Part shown: piece by piece, positions 1 through 11,228 of the stretch | Layout: every line of letters begins with the position of its first letter | Numbering within the stretch: the first letter of the stretch is position 1 | DNA from: Absidia repens | Lineage: Eukaryota; Mucoromycota; Mucoromycetes; Mucorales; Cunninghamellaceae | Direction of reading: 5' to 3' | Length of the DNA: 64,000 nucleotides | Assembly: GCA_002105175.1 (NCBI GenBank) | Contig: MCGE01000043.1 | Span: 124,001 to 188,000, forward strand | Program-made: the position numbers and the translations under genes | Notes under the pieces: model-generated | Told to the model about the DNA's origin: nothing | What the model saw: only the letters and a program-made list of their open reading frames with translations | Databases searched by the model: none

Positions 1-1236
1 ACGGAAGTTGGAGTAAAGTTTGCGATTGTACTGACGTTCCTTGCGGCGCGTATTTTCCGGGTACTTGTGCGTTTGGTGAATCAAGAAATCATCAGGGAGC
101 ACCACATAGTCGATGCCAGACAAATAAATTTCGAATAAGCAAGCGGCCTTGTTAGCGCCATAACCAATAAATCGTTCATCACACCAAGGGGTCGATTGTT
201 TGTTGTAGATGATGTAAGGTTCGTAAGAAAAGTCGTACTCGGTCACAGTGTAGTCCTGGGAGGTCGCGTACCAGCGCGCATAATCGGTGGCGCCATGGCC
301 CTTGACCCAGCCCTTGTGGAACATGTCGATCTTGCCCTGGTCCACTTCTTCCAACAAGTCCTTCTTGGTCGATGGGAATGTTGTAAAATCAATCCCGTCC
401 GCTTGAGCCACATATTCAAACGCTGGTACTACCAATGCACGTTGTCGTCCATCCTCAGGTTGCATGTATTGGGCAAGTCGCGAGGGATCATCACGTAGGG
501 ATCGGAGGTTGGTGCATAGATGGAAGTCCACATCAAGCATCATGACATAATCAGTGCGTGCGAAAAACTTGGCAACATTGCGCCACAGGTTGAATTGGCG
601 GTCAAAGGTATCAATAATCAAATGGATATCCACGTACCGTTGCATGTCAGCGTTGTTGTCAAGAGTATGGGCAAGGGCTTCGAGCGTTTGCTCCTTTTCA
701 TCGTCGTCGTTCACGTGGATGGCCGCTGAGATCGGTCCCTTGTAGTTGGTAGCAAGGCGGCTGAGGACAGGGAATCGGTCTTTAGTCACGAGGGTAGCCA
801 GTGTAATGTCCTTGGTCGAGAAACCTGTGCTAGCGCTGCTGGTAGTGGTGTTTTTCTGTGACTGGGATCGGTGATGGGCTTTGTGATAGTATGGTTGGAG
901 ATGCGAGGGTTGCATGGCATCCGAGAAGATTTTTGACATGATGTAAGATTCACTCATGGTGGATTGAGAACCATGCCAGGTGACAATGGCTTTGTCTGGG
1001 TTTGATGATGAAGATGAAATGGGTTCTAATTCTTGTGCCTGTGCCTCGACTTGTTCCTTCCGTTGTGGTGGAGGCGGTGGAAGATCAATGGGGGGCCGTG
1101 TGAGATTGGTGGTATGGTCTAGTTGATGAGAGTTATTGGTGTAAAAGTAACGGGCGGTATAAAGAAGAGAAAGGAGCGCATAACCAATCACAAGGTATTG
1201 GATTAGTTTGGTGGCTGTTTGTTTGGCATCCGGCAT
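1..1236 (-). CDS. LARGE-like glycosyltransferase (GT49 family), 3' end beyond window
   Basis: The frame is open from ATG at 1236 to the window edge (412 codons, no stop), so the C-terminus is missing. Residues about 11-29 form one hydrophobic segment after a short N-terminus, followed by a Pro/Ser/Gln-rich stem, which is the type II topology of a Golgi glycosyltransferase. A DVD metal-binding motif lies at residues 235-237 in the context YVMMLDVDFHLC. Further on come GHGATDYARWY, FSYEPYIIYNK, DERFIGYG (near residue 352) and VLPDDFLIHQTH. These blocks match the order and spacing of the GT49 (LARGE C-terminal) domain. The family transfers glucuronic acid or N-acetylglucosamine-type sugars onto glycans; the acceptor in fungi is not evident here. 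The start is the first Met before the membrane segment. Upstream the coding strand is pyrimidine-rich (about 1300-1440). The family call is firm; the exact activity is not. Confidence 0.88.
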   Translation of the reverse strand, partial: MPDAKQTATKLIQYLVIGYALLSLLYTARYFYTNNSHQLDHTTNLTRPPIDLPPPPPQRKEQVEAQAQELEPISSSSSNPDKAIVTWHGSQSTMSESYIMSKIFSDAMQPSHLQPYYHKAHHRSQSQKNTTTSSASTGFSTKDITLATLVTKDRFPVLSRLATNYKGPISAAIHVNDDDEKEQTLEALAHTLDNNADMQRYVDIHLIIDTFDRQFNLWRNVAKFFARTDYVMMLDVDFHLCTNLRSLRDDPSRLAQYMQPEDGRQRALVVPAFEYVAQADGIDFTTFPSTKKDLLEEVDQGKIDMFHKGWVKGHGATDYARWYATSQDYTVTEYDFSYEPYIIYNKQSTPWCDERFIGYGANKAACLFEIYLSGIDYVVLPDDFLIHQTHKYPENTRRKERQYNRKLYSNFR

Positions 1237-3500
1237 GAAGGAAAGAAGAAGGAATGTATAATGTCGAGTTGAAGGAATGTATAGAGCGGGAAAAAGGGGA
1301 TGAGGAAGGGTGAAAGGAAAAAGGGAGGAAGAAGAAAAGAAGAAGAAAAAAGAAAGAAAAAAAAAAAGGTAGAAAAAAAAAAAGATAAGTAGGACAGAAC
1401 GGAAGAAGAAGAAGAATGAAAAAAAAAGAAACAAGAGAAATTACCTTTGGGTAAAAGTCAAAAAAAAAAAAAAAAGACCTAGTACTCGCGCCGTTCGAAT
1501 TTCATTTATTGGTGGTAGCACATACGCTATTGCCCCGCTTTCAAACTTCAGGTTCTGGCCCGACTCACTTTTCTGTATGCACGAGCGGAAGTGCTTTGAA
1601 AAATAGAAATGCACTACACTATAGCCAGTCACCCAGGGTGCAACACGATCAATCCATTTGTCACAAAAATTGATCACTTACTGCCACAGACCCTTGAGAG
1701 AGGGGGGGAACGGGGAATGATCTCCAATACAGTATATATTAATTAATTCTTGGGCTATGTCGATCACAACACCAACACCTAGCCTATCAGATCTGTACAG
1801 AATTTTACCTTCCCCTATTTTGAGATAAGAAAAAACAAATCAGTACGTCGGAGTTGGATCGTCCAAGGGGATGGGTTCCGATACAGAACATATATACATA
1901 GTAACAAGTCTCTGATATGCGTTTATTTTAGTTTTTACTAAATATTGACTCAATACAGGACGAAGAAATAACTGACTGGTATATGCAGTAAACTAAGCGA
2001 TTCGAATTGAATATAATAATGGACGTCGAGAACAAAGCAATTACATAGTAACGATCAATTGCTTACAGTATGCGACTATAGCTTGTATTAAAGTATATGT
2101 GATAATTAAATTAGCTTCCTACAAGCCGAACTTTTTAGTGGTATGCTTCCCAGGCTTTGACTACGAAGAAGGTAGACCTTGTTGACAGGAAAAATGTAAA
2201 CAAAATTAAGGTAAATGTGTTGGTAACTGACAACAATCTTCCCATTGCTTCATACAGGAAGTCTGAGACAAAGGAAGTATAGATATAATGCTTTAAAGAC
2301 ACCATAGTTGTTCTTTTCTTTTTTCTTCATGCCACTAAAGAATGGGTGCCCCCTTCAATGGACGCAGTTCATTCCCCGATTCATGCTCACAGTATTAAAA
2401 AAAGAACATCAAATTCAAATCTTGAATTGTTAAGGGAATAATACTGTAGCATGCAGTGCCTATGGAATTCTATTTGCACGTTGTCTCTATCTAGGCAGGT
2501 GGCTTACTTTATTTTGGATACAGTAAATTGAATCCCAGGTCTTTGTGCAACCAATTTCCTTCCTTGAATAACCAAATTAGCTCACTCCCAACGTCTCTAG
2601 CTTTTTTTTTTTTTTGTATGAGCAACGTCTCTAGCTTGTCCACTCAATCTCGATGTCCCTCAAGATTGATAAAATCAGCACTTTCGTTAATTCGTAGCAG
2701 CATGCCAAAAAAAAACAAGCGCTGATGTTGAAGCATATAGTTAGTGTTTGTCCTTCTTTCATTTTTATTAGGCAATTTTTTGACAACGTGTGGGTGCACG
2801 TTGAAACGCAACACATGAATGGCAAAACGGCCACCAATGAAATTGGAGAAGCTGAACTGACAGCATAAACAAATGGACATTTATAGCAACAACCGATCCG
2901 CTTTACCATTTATTTGGCAAACACTCTGCCAGGACAAAATTAAATCGAAGTCTATTTTAACATGGACAACAATCTACTGTTCGATGACTACCACTATGCA
3001 GGCGTCACAAATCATATCACAAACCTCAGGGCGACAAGGATGAAAAAATCATATAGACATATTAGCCGAGCATTATTATATTTTCTAATTCTCCATCATT
3101 GACCATCAGACGTTTTGCTAGAGTAACACTAAAGCGAGCTTGCAAGGAACGCCAACCAATGAAATTACTGATTGTTCAGAAATTCTCCCTAAGCACTATT
3201 GAAATTATTGTCGTGTACGGCGTAATATCTTATCACACACCAAAGAACGAAAAAAAAAAAAAAGTATTGTCCAATATCTAGTGGGTCTGATGGTAGAGAT
3301 TGATGGTGAAAAAAAGGAAAGAGGAGAAATTTTACTAAAGTAATATAAACTGCGAAGGTCAACAGCTATTTAAGGTTCTAACAGATTAACATGAGCGAAG
3401 CTAGCGGGAGATCTATATACTGTATAATACATGAGAAAAACCAAAAGGTCATCTATTATTGAGGTACAACAGCGGTCAACATTAATTAAAAGAGAATGGT

Positions 3501-3538
<38 letters not shown>

Positions 3539-4603
3539 TATTGCACACGATATGAGAGAGACTAATGGAATATATTTCATCGAATCAATGTAATGAGAGA
3601 TATACTTTATTCATGTATGTATAAACTATGGACAAACTAACATTGACGTAAGCTAGTGAAGGCTCCAAAAGGCCAAATAATGGTGACCCAAATCCTAGGT
3701 CAAAAATAAAAGGGTTTCCCCATGCATGTTGTAATCCCTGAACTGAAATCCGTTCTAAATTAGTCCTAACGTTAATCTCAAACCACCACTATCCCAATGA
3801 GGTTCCAATGATGAAGAGGAAAAAGAAATGAAGAAAAAAAAAATGAAAAAACATCAAATGTGCTGGTCCTGAGATTATTTTTGCGTTTCAGAGTGGATAC
3901 TAAAAAGGAAACCCCTTTTTCTCTTAACGATCAGCAAACATACAACAAGATCAACAAAATAATTCTCTTATCATGACAACAATCGACAGCCTGGTGCGTC
4001 CATATTTTTTTAAAAGTAGCCTATATGACGTTTTCTTCTTCTTTACAGCCTACTCAATAACAGTTCACTTTACTCAAGTAACCATAGTATAATAATTCGT
4101 TATCGGTGACGCAGCCGTCACCTTGTCTTTCGCAGATCTGTACTCTTTAGGATAGTTTGTCACGACTGAGGGATAATCCAACCCTCCACTGTACAACATT
4201 TTATCATTTACCGCAGCGTTGCTTACCGTCTTGGCTAACCCTGCTTATATTTATTCACTCCTATAACTAAACTAGAGAGTTTAGCAAGTAGGACTTTTTT
4301 AAATGAACAGACCTTTCGAGTGGGGTAGTCTTTACATTATTAAAACAGCACAAAAGTTGCAAAGCGCTTCCTGTGGTAAAATAATCATTGATTCACATGA
4401 AAAAAAAATATATTTAGATATTCAGCGTATTACATAGTCTATACATTTGGTTACCAAGTCAAAATTAAAAATGCCAAATCCGGTTTTTTTGGAAGCAACA
4501 ACTATTCAAGTTGTTTCGAAAACTGCATATGTTCGGGATTTTAATTACCCTGTGATTTAAGGTTTTGTTTTTGTAGTAGTGGGCGTTCATACAGTACATA
4601 CAG
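1237..4603. other. Gene-poor AT-rich interval
   Basis: No convincing gene was seen. Positions 1310-1440 are almost pure A/G on the + strand and form the upstream region of the minus-strand glycosyltransferase gene. There is a 29-nt A run near 3504-3532. Open frames are short (under 95 codons) and low in complexity. One copy of the dispersed A-tailed repeat lies near 3690-3870. A gene split into small exons cannot be excluded by eye. Confidence 0.5.
3690..3870 (+). repeat. Dispersed A-tailed repeat, copy 1 (diverged)
   Basis: This shares the blocks CCAAATCCTA, AAAAGGGTTTCCCCATG and an A-rich 3' end with copies near 9277 and 38900 (+), and with inverted copies in the F-box array spacers. Length and edges are approximate. 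The A-rich 3' end and lack of coding capacity suggest a SINE-like retroposon (inference). Confidence 0.55.
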
Positions 4604-4605
4604 TA

Positions 4606-4646
4606 CAGTAACCTACTAAAAAAAACGCACACTTTTTGAAATGCCG
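4606..4646 (+). repeat. Left TIR of mariner element
   Basis: 41 bp, the exact inverted complement of 5931-5971. It contains an A8 run followed by CGCACACTTTTTG. Confidence 0.93.
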
Positions 4647-4702
4647 CCACCTGTGATCTGAAACTGCCCCAGTAAAAAAGCCACCTGTACGCCCCCAGAC
4701 TC

Positions 4703-5758
4703 GTGCAAACCGTTATTATTTTTTCGTTAACTATGACTTTATCAACAACCCAAAAGGCTGAAGTGCTCGTATATCATAAACTTGGGTGGAATGCCACTAA
4801 AATTGCGAAGGAATTTCAGGTTCATCGCACTACGATTTCCAGGCTAATCGAGAAGGTCAAGGAAACAGGAAGCCACGAACGCCGGAAAGGTTCAGGACGC
4901 CGAAAAAAGCTTACAGAACGCGACGCTCGACAACTAAAGAGACTTGTGCGCGAAGATCGGCGTGGCAACCTTAAGGATTACCAGCAGCTAATGACAGTCA
5001 AAGTGCATCAGTCGACATTACGTAGGTATCTGCGCGCTATGGGCATATTTTGCAGAGTGGCAAGAAAAAAGCCCTTTCTTAACGCTAGGCATATTGCGGC
5101 AAGGTTGAAGTTCGCAAAGGAACACAAGGACTGGACCAAGGAACAGTGGAGGAAGGTGTTGTGGACTGACGAAGCAAGCTTCGAAAGAGGCAAAGCATAC
5201 CGTCGTCCCCATTGCTACCGAACAACCGCCGAAAGGTACCATATTACCTGCCTTGCGCCCACATTCAAAAGTAATAGGATCTCGGTTATGGTCTGGGGAG
5301 GTATCACCTACGGAAGGAAGACTGAGCTTGGTGTATTCACGCGCAAGACACCAGATGGGAAAAAATGCCGCATCACAGCGAAGGTGTTCGTAGATCAGAT
5401 TTACGAAGGTCCTTTGGAACGTTTTTGGCCCGACGATAATGGCATGATATTGATGGAGGACGGTGCCCCAATTCACCGAAGCCTGGCTCCAAAGCGCTGG
5501 CGTGAAAACAAGGGCATAGTGAAAATGGAATGGCCGGCGATGTCCCCTGATTTAAATCCGATCGAGAATCTGTGGTACAAGTTAAAGGTCAAAGTCCATA
5601 AAAATACGTCACCATATATGAGCATCGAACAATTCGAACAGGCGATAGTTAGGTGCTGGGACTCCATAACACCTGAAAAATTCAATGGTCTCATCGATTC
5701 CATGCCTGAAAGGATGGAAGCAGTCATCAGAGCGGAGGGAATGAGCACCCGTTGGTAG
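4703..5758 (+). CDS. Tc1/mariner transposase, DD34E
   Basis: 351 residues from ATG 4703. A second in-frame ATG at 4733 starts closer to the DNA-binding domain, and the true start is uncertain between the two. The N-terminus carries a helix-turn-helix (AEVLVYHKLGWNATKIAKEF, then VHRTTISRLIEKV) and a basic stretch RRKGSGRRKK that fits an AT-hook or linker. A second HTH-like region covers about residues 70-115. Catalytic residues are D156 (WTDEASF), D253 (MEDGAPIH) and E288 (NPIENLW), with 34 residues between the last two. The VMVWGGI block and MSPDLNPIENLW are diagnostic. It cuts and pastes the element through its 41-bp TIRs at TA sites. The length is normal for the family and no stop or frameshift is present, so it could be active. 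Confidence 0.95.
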   Translation: MQTVIIFSLTMTLSTTQKAEVLVYHKLGWNATKIAKEFQVHRTTISRLIEKVKETGSHERRKGSGRRKKLTERDARQLKRLVREDRRGNLKDYQQLMTVKVHQSTLRRYLRAMGIFCRVARKKPFLNARHIAARLKFAKEHKDWTKEQWRKVLWTDEASFERGKAYRRPHCYRTTAERYHITCLAPTFKSNRISVMVWGGITYGRKTELGVFTRKTPDGKKCRITAKVFVDQIYEGPLERFWPDDNGMILMEDGAPIHRSLAPKRWRENKGIVKMEWPAMSPDLNPIENLWYKLKVKVHKNTSPYMSIEQFEQAIVRCWDSITPEKFNGLIDSMPERMEAVIRAEGMSTRW

Positions 5759-5930
5759 TCGGCTTTATTTATTTTTTTTGTATTGACATTTTAAATTTTT
5801 TTTACATCAATAAAAACCATATATGTTCACCTTTTTATACATTAAAATAGTTTTTTTTTTTTTTTTGTTTGTCTCTCCAGTGATCAATGATTGAAGGCAT
5901 AAAAATAAAAATAAAAATGCAAAAAATCAT

Positions 5931-5971
5931 CGGCATTTCAAAAAGTGTGCGTTTTTTTTAGTAGGTTACTG
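5931..5971 (-). repeat. Right TIR of mariner element
   Basis: 41 bp, the exact inverted complement of 4606-4646; followed by TA at 5972-5973. Confidence 0.93.
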
Positions 5972-5973
5972 TA

Positions 5974-6417
5974 CAATATCTCATTTCCGCAGATTGGGTT
6001 ATGGTGCAACAACCATGGATAGAAAAAGGAAGTGTAAGTAAGGCAGAGTAAGCCATAAACGGTGTCATCTCATGGCTACTCCTATCTCATAAATAAATAA
6101 TGGAGTTTGGTGCGAATGAATATGACTGAGACCTATTCTTTTTTCCCTTTCTTTTTAGAAAAAGTAAATACCATTAAATAAAATAAAAAAAAGGGACAAA
6201 AACAATATTTCATCAATTTATGAAACTGGGCTTGGAAAATAAACGCTTCTTTGGATAGATATACGCGGTGATACAATCCAAGAAGATCTTATTCTGTGCG
6301 ACCTGAATGAAATAAAGTAATGAGGAACACCTCGTTTTTTTTTTTTTTTTTTGATTTTGATTTTTTTTTTTTTTTACTTTAATTTTTCTCTTTTCCTCAT
6401 AAACTAAACAAAGCAGG
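5974..6417. promoter_or_regulatory. Intergenic region upstream of the HET gene
   Basis: AT-rich spacer with T runs at about 6335-6352 and 6361-6375, immediately 5' of the HET-domain ORF. T-rich tracts of this kind often sit in fungal promoters (inference). No other gene was seen. Confidence 0.4.
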
Positions 6418-6897
6418 ATGGACAAAGCACTACCCGAAGCACCACCAAAGCCAAAGTTGGTTCCCACCACTCCTGAGATTGATCTTCCTGCTCCGCCTGC
6501 CACTGCTGAAGGGGAAGAGGCTGCGTCCTTTGACATTGTGTTGGTCGATATGATTGCATCTGCCAAAGCCGACAGGGTGATCACCGTCAAGAAAAATATG
6601 TATGATACTTGCTACGCATGTATTTCTTATCGTTGGGGCGAAGTGACCGAACAAGTCGCCTTGACACCCGATTACAATGCACATATCAGCAGCTTTTATC
6701 TCGATGATTTGCTTATTGTGTGCCAGCAGATCTTAAATTGGTCCTCGGACGGTGGAAATCTCGAACCTGAAGTAGAAGATGATGAAGATGAAGCTACCGT
6801 TGGAGAAGGTGATGCCGTTGAAGAGGAAGAAGAAGATGACAATGAAACTGCCGTGGACGATGAAGAAGATCAAGGTGATGCTGCTGATACTGTTACT

Positions 6898-6932
<35 letters not shown>

Positions 6933-8529
6933 CGACATCCACAACTATTCTGAATATACAATCCCTTACTTATGGGTGGACGCTATTTCGGTTAATCAAA
7001 TGGACACTGTGCATAAAAAAGAAACCATCCATCGCATGACGGACATTTACTCCAACGCCCAAGTCATTATTGCCGTTCCTGATCTGCATCGGAATTATCT
7101 TTTCCGCAACCCTGCCAATGCTGAATGTCTGTCTACTATTTCAAGATATGGCCGCAAGATTTATCGACATGTTGCTCAACAATGCTGGCGTACAGAAGAG
7201 GAGGAGGAAGCGGAGCTCCAACAACAGGATCTGGGCGAAGAGGATGAGGAAGAGGAAGAGGATGAAAATGTAATTGAAAGCGACAGTAGCAGCATCAACT
7301 CTCCACACAAGCATCGTGGTTTTGGACAATTTATTAAGGAGACCATTTATCACAAGCATAAAGACGACGACAAAGAACAAGAGATGGTAGATGATCTATG
7401 CGTTTTGGACCCAGTCACCAATGAAGAACAGCTAGAAGAAATCGACAATAAAGACACCGACCAAGCCGAGAATCAAGAAGAAGAAGAAGAAGAAGAAGAA
7501 GAAGAATGCAAATGTGTGTGCACCGACGATATGGACGAATTGGAAACTGCGGCATACTGGAAAGCGGTGCTGTTCTTAAATTGGCTAATCGACGACTGGA
7601 GTGCTCGTGTGTGGGTGATTAGCGAATACAACATTGGGCGGCTAAGCAAGATGAAGTTATGGTTTCTATCAATTTGCTACGACAATTACGCGATGCGTCC
7701 GCGTGGGCTTTTGAACATGTTTGATCCGGAGGAACCCACGATATATGATGCCCTGCTGCAAGAACGCCCCTTCCTACACATGATGTTGAATTCGCGCGCC
7801 ACAAGAAATGAGGATAGATTTTACGCCATTCTTCCTCTCACCAAATATAAAAAACTGGTTGCTGATCATGCTATTGCTTCGTGGGGAATCACCAACGATG
7901 TATCGGTGCGTCTCGTGCTCTATCGTCTGGTGAGTTTTGAAGAAAAGCTGACTTTATTATTGTGTAGTATTCTGCCCTCCTTGGGCTCCAATGTCATTCT
8001 GCCCTCGTTTGCCTTCGTTTACCAAGACACCAACTTTGATTGGGCCTGGCAACTCAGCAATGGCGCGCCCACCTTGATTAAAGCCATCGATCTCATTACC
8101 CCCACCGTTGCTGAAGATGATAAAAAACAAGACCAATTGGTGCATTTAAAAATCGTCGTCCCCTGGTCTCGTACGTTTACTGATTCTGCTGTCGAGCATG
8201 ATTTGGATGTGTCTGGTCATGCTTTAGCCTGTTTAGGTCTGACCGATCTTTTGGATGAGCTGGTCACCGTCTTTGTTCCTATTACTGTCCATAATGAAGT
8301 AACACACCATACTTTGGGCATCAAATTATTTGGTCATCGTGAACAAAATAAATGGATCGTTTTGCATCGCATGGTGGATCTCGTTGATGTACCGCCCTCT
8401 ACAACCCCTGATGTCTCGACCGTATCCTTACCCGCTCCATTGCATCGCACTCTTCCGCATAGATCCGGTTCACTAGACACGCTTTGGAGCGTTAAAAAAG
8501 AAGTAGATCAAGTATTTCATATTTATTAA
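6418..8529 (+). CDS. HET-domain protein (heterokaryon-incompatibility-like) with acidic inserts
   Basis: 703 residues in one exon. The HET signature is visible in order: YACISYRWGE (residue 66), a region with paired Leu/Val, LWVDAISVNQMD (residue 185), KKETIHRMTDIYSNAQVIIAV, and later W394 in WSARVWVISEYNIG. In the usual HET core (PF06985) these blocks lie close together. Here they are split by two long Glu/Asp-rich inserts at about residues 118-176 and 258-385. The acidic tracts come from GAA/GAG/GAT repeats. HET domains in ascomycetes trigger cell death after non-self recognition; function in other lineages is not settled. The rest of the protein has no domain I recognise. The start is the first Met of the frame, preceded by an A-rich leader. 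The HET-like core call is good; the biological role is unknown. Confidence 0.8.
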
Positions 8530-9027
8530 AATGAATTGAATTTTTGTTTAAATATACATCCATCACCACATCCTCTACTTTTTTTTAAATAAATATATAC
8601 TATATCAATATAATATATTGCCGAATGTTTTTTTCTTCAATATGGCATGATAAAAACGATATATCAATTAACATTATTTTTCAGCACCCTCCACAGTCGA
8701 TGGATTTCAGATTTCATCATGATCAACACTTTTCAAGGTCTACAATTCTCTTAATTTAGGTAATTCTTCTTTTTCTACACCCTTTCTTTTCCAACCATTC
8801 AAGCATCAGTTCTCTTCCAAGGGATTAGAGCTGGCACTTTTTTCAACTTCTCCAATTCCTTTTTAGAAGAGTACCAAAAAAAAAAAAAAAAAATAGTGAC
8901 AGGCTTCGCAAACAGTGCATAAATGTAATATAACTGCATGGATACGAAAAAGTGAGGTAAAGCAATAACATTTTATTTTTATTATAATAGCTATTCTACA
9001 TACTAATAAAACTACCCCACTATTTTT
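8530..9027. other. AT-rich 3' flank of the HET gene
   Basis: Contains AATAAATATATA near 8587 as a possible poly(A) signal for the HET gene, an A run at 8876-8893, and no ORF of note. Confidence 0.45.
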
Positions 9028-9276
9028 CTAATCTACGGGGTATATGCTATTTCTATGGGAAGCCATATAAGCCATATCGAGCCAAACCAGCAAGTTGTTT
9101 GAATCATAGGTATCAGGAATATCGCCTAGCAAAAAGAAAACTTCCCACTGCAAAGTCATAATCGCTTTGCCGAGCAACGGATATTTCACCAGCGAGTCTC
9201 CCAATCCATTCCAGGATCGCTGTAAGACCACTTGAGCCTCATCGGCATGTCACCATTCCATGCCCGAAACATGTTA
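9028..9276 (-). pseudogene. Relic of an unrecognised protein gene (C-terminal fragment)
   Basis: About 70 codons of protein-like sequence end at TAG 9028, including SWNGLGDSLVKYPLLGKA and DMAYMASHRNSIYPVD. The frame is stopped just upstream (near 9247), but a neighbouring frame continues with INMFRAWNGD, so a frameshift is likely. The relic meets the dispersed repeat copy at about 9277, which may have truncated it. The composition (Trp, Tyr, few low-complexity runs) is unlike the surrounding AT-rich spacer. No family is recognised. Confidence 0.4.
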
Positions 9277-9435
9277 ATCCAAATCCTACATGCAGAATGA
9301 AAGGGTTTCCCCATGTTCTTTATCATGCCCCTTTTCAAAACCCTCTAAATCTAACACAAATCCCATCTATGATCATCAGATCCTCGGAGGACATCAATGT
9401 GGAAAAAAAAAAAAAAAAAAAAAAAAAAAAGGAAA
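9277..9435 (+). repeat. Dispersed A-tailed repeat, copy 2
   Basis: Begins CCAAATCCTACATGC, carries AAAGGGTTTCCCCATG, and ends in an A run (9402-9430) followed by an A/G-rich stretch. Same family as the copies near 3690 and 38900. Confidence 0.6.
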
Positions 9436-9640
9436 GAAGAAAAAGAGAAAAAATTAGAAAGACCGTCCTGATAAAAATGCAATTGAAATATCCTCCCCTT
9501 TTTGATCCAAAAGACAAAAATCAAAACCAAACAAAGGCAAAAGTATATGCCTAAGTGGTAATAAAATGGTTTCCATAAGACAAAAAAAAAAAAAAAAAGG
9601 TGGGTATCATAATAATTTCTAACTACACACTAAAATAAAA

Positions 9641-9740
9641 TCTTTTGCATATGATAATGGTTGTTCTATAACTACAAAATATAAACAAGTTCTTTTGCAT
9701 ATGATAATGGTTGTTCTATAACTACAAAATATAAACAAGT
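9641..9740 (+). repeat. Two identical 50-bp tandem repeats
   Basis: Units 9641-9690 and 9691-9740 are identical by eye and begin TCTTTTGCATATGATAATGG. A third unit starts at 9741 but diverges after about 13 bp. No coding meaning is evident. Confidence 0.9.
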
Positions 9741-10258
9741 TCTTTTTCATATGGCTGTGAGTGATTTTACTAGAGCCGATTCCCTTGGGGCGAAGACATG
9801 CCGAACAATGTAGGTCGGCAATGCAGGTCGGCGTCCGAAGGCTGCGTTACCGAAATGCCACCGGAATACGACAATGTGGCTAGTTTGTTTTGGCTTTTTT
9901 TTTTTTAAAAAAAAAAAAAGGGATGCAGAAGATTGAAAACAGTTGATAAAAGATGTAAACATGTTTATATAAAAAAGGAAATTGAATGTATTGTACGTAT
10001 ATTCAAAAGAGAAAGTAGGAGAGGGGATGTTGTCAAATGTAATAGTATATGGCGATAATTCGAATTCCATTCAATTCCCTTCCTCTTTTTACTTTTTTTG
10101 ATGGCAAAAATATTATTAATGCTTCCATTTTAGACGTCCACAAAAAAGCTAAATCATTTTGCCGTCCAAAATAAAGCAACGTGATTGGCTCGAATGCGAT
10201 CTCGTGAATTATAGTCCAATGTATACTCTTCATCTTCTAAAATTTCGGTCAAGCAAAT

Positions 10259-10332
10259 GCCTCCATGGCGCAATTGGCTAGCGCGTCTGACTGTTAATCA
10301 GGAGGTTGGTGGTTCAAGCCCACCTGGGGGCG
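10259..10332 (+). tRNA. tRNA-Asn, anticodon GTT
   Basis: 74 nt fold as a cloverleaf: acceptor GCCTCCA/TGGGGGC (10259-10265 with 10325-10331, one G-T pair), D arm GCGC/GCGC, anticodon arm TCTGA/TCAGG with loop CTGTTAA, T arm GGTGG/CCACC with loop TTCAAGC, discriminator G at 10332. The anticodon GTT is at 10293-10295. The B box GGTTCAAGCC and an A-box-like segment in the D arm are present. There is no intron. It lies 111 bp upstream of the first retroelement and seems to be the anchor of the whole cluster. Confidence 0.96.
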
Positions 10333-10338
10333 CTTATC

Positions 10339-10383
10339 TTTTTGCTATTTCTTTATAATTTAAAGAAATAGCTTTTTTTTTTT
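10339..10383 (+). terminator. Pol III terminator region of tRNA-Asn
   Basis: A T5 run at 10339-10343 lies 7 nt after the tRNA and should stop Pol III. It is followed by an inverted repeat (GCTATTTCTTTA / TAAAGAAATAGC) and an 11-nt T run at 10373-10383 as a possible backup. Confidence 0.7.
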
Positions 10384-10443
10384 GGTTGTTTTTTGTAAAG
10401 GGAAGGAAATGACTAGCGGGGAGGTGGCAAAAGATATGATGGC

Positions 10444-11228
10444 TGTTACGGGTATTTTTGAGTTAATAAATAAAGTGATGTACCAAATATGTATGGTTTG
10501 TTAGAGTAATAAGAGCCGTAACGGTATGAAAATAACCTTTTAGTTAAGTTCAAATTGTATTTTACACCAAATAGATAGTGTATAAGTATTTTCTTGTTCT
10601 TGCTTGAACGGATTTGCAGCGAGGACCAAAATTTATTTTTCCCCTGAATCGGAATTTGAAATGTCCTTTTTTGTTTACTTGACTTGTAGTCTTGAAAAAT
10701 AGAGAGTACCAAATACCCAAATAAATTATTTGATATAAGTAGAAAGTACCAGATATGTTATTGGTAATAAGTAGTGAGCACCAGAACCTTTGTAGATAAA
10801 GTCCAACTTGAAATAAAAGAAGTTTTAAGAAGAAAACTTGATAAAATAAAATAAAGTAGAAGTATTGACCTTAGCTGGTTCAATAAAAATAAAAAAGAGT
10901 ATAGCTGACTCTGAAAATAAAATAAATAAAGATTTCTATAGCAAAATAGAAATGACTTGATAACTTGATGTTTTTATAAAAAAAACTTTAGACTAAACTT
11001 TTTATTGATAACTGAGTAAAGTAAGAGAAAACTAAGGAAAAAATAATTTATAACAAAAAGTTCGCCCTTTTATACTAATTTGAAAAGCGGAGTATGATGA
11101 TAGTTGATGAAAGCGGAGTATATGAAGTTGACGAAGATGACAAGCTGTGGCGTATTCATTCACCAGTGGCCCAGTTCATCAGTTCTCGGAGACCAAAAAG
11201 GTTAGCTAAATCCAGCTCGTCGTTGACA
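10444..11228 (-). repeat. 3' LTR of element A (785 bp)
   Basis: Near-identical to 15984-16767. It carries an AGTATAAAAG TATA-like box on the minus strand, the GAGCACCAGAAC motif (10777-10787) and the C-terminal codons of ORF3 (11156-11228). Confidence 0.95.

Larger units (their letters stand above)
4606..5971 (+). mobile_element. Tc1/mariner DNA transposon, apparently intact (1366 bp)
   Basis: Identical 41-bp terminal inverted repeats beginning CAGTAACCTACT lie at 4606-4646 and 5931-5971. They are flanked by TA dinucleotides at 4604-4605 and 5972-5973, the target duplication expected of this superfamily. Between them is one uninterrupted transposase ORF. Perfect TIRs with an open ORF imply a recent insertion or recent activity. 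A decayed relative lies at about 58402-59181. Confidence 0.95.

Noticed and set aside
2631..2909. 92-codon Cys-rich minus frame
   Set aside because: AT-rich, begins and ends in low complexity, several overlapping frames of similar length, no recognisable domain.
10339..10383. Bacterial-type hairpin terminator
   Set aside because: The hairpin plus T run looks like one, but it follows a eukaryotic tRNA gene with its own T5 terminator; treated as Pol III context.
10446..10712. 88-codon minus frame repeated exactly at 15986-16252
   Set aside because: It is duplicated because it lies in the two LTRs of element A; it is not conserved as protein in LTRs B or C.
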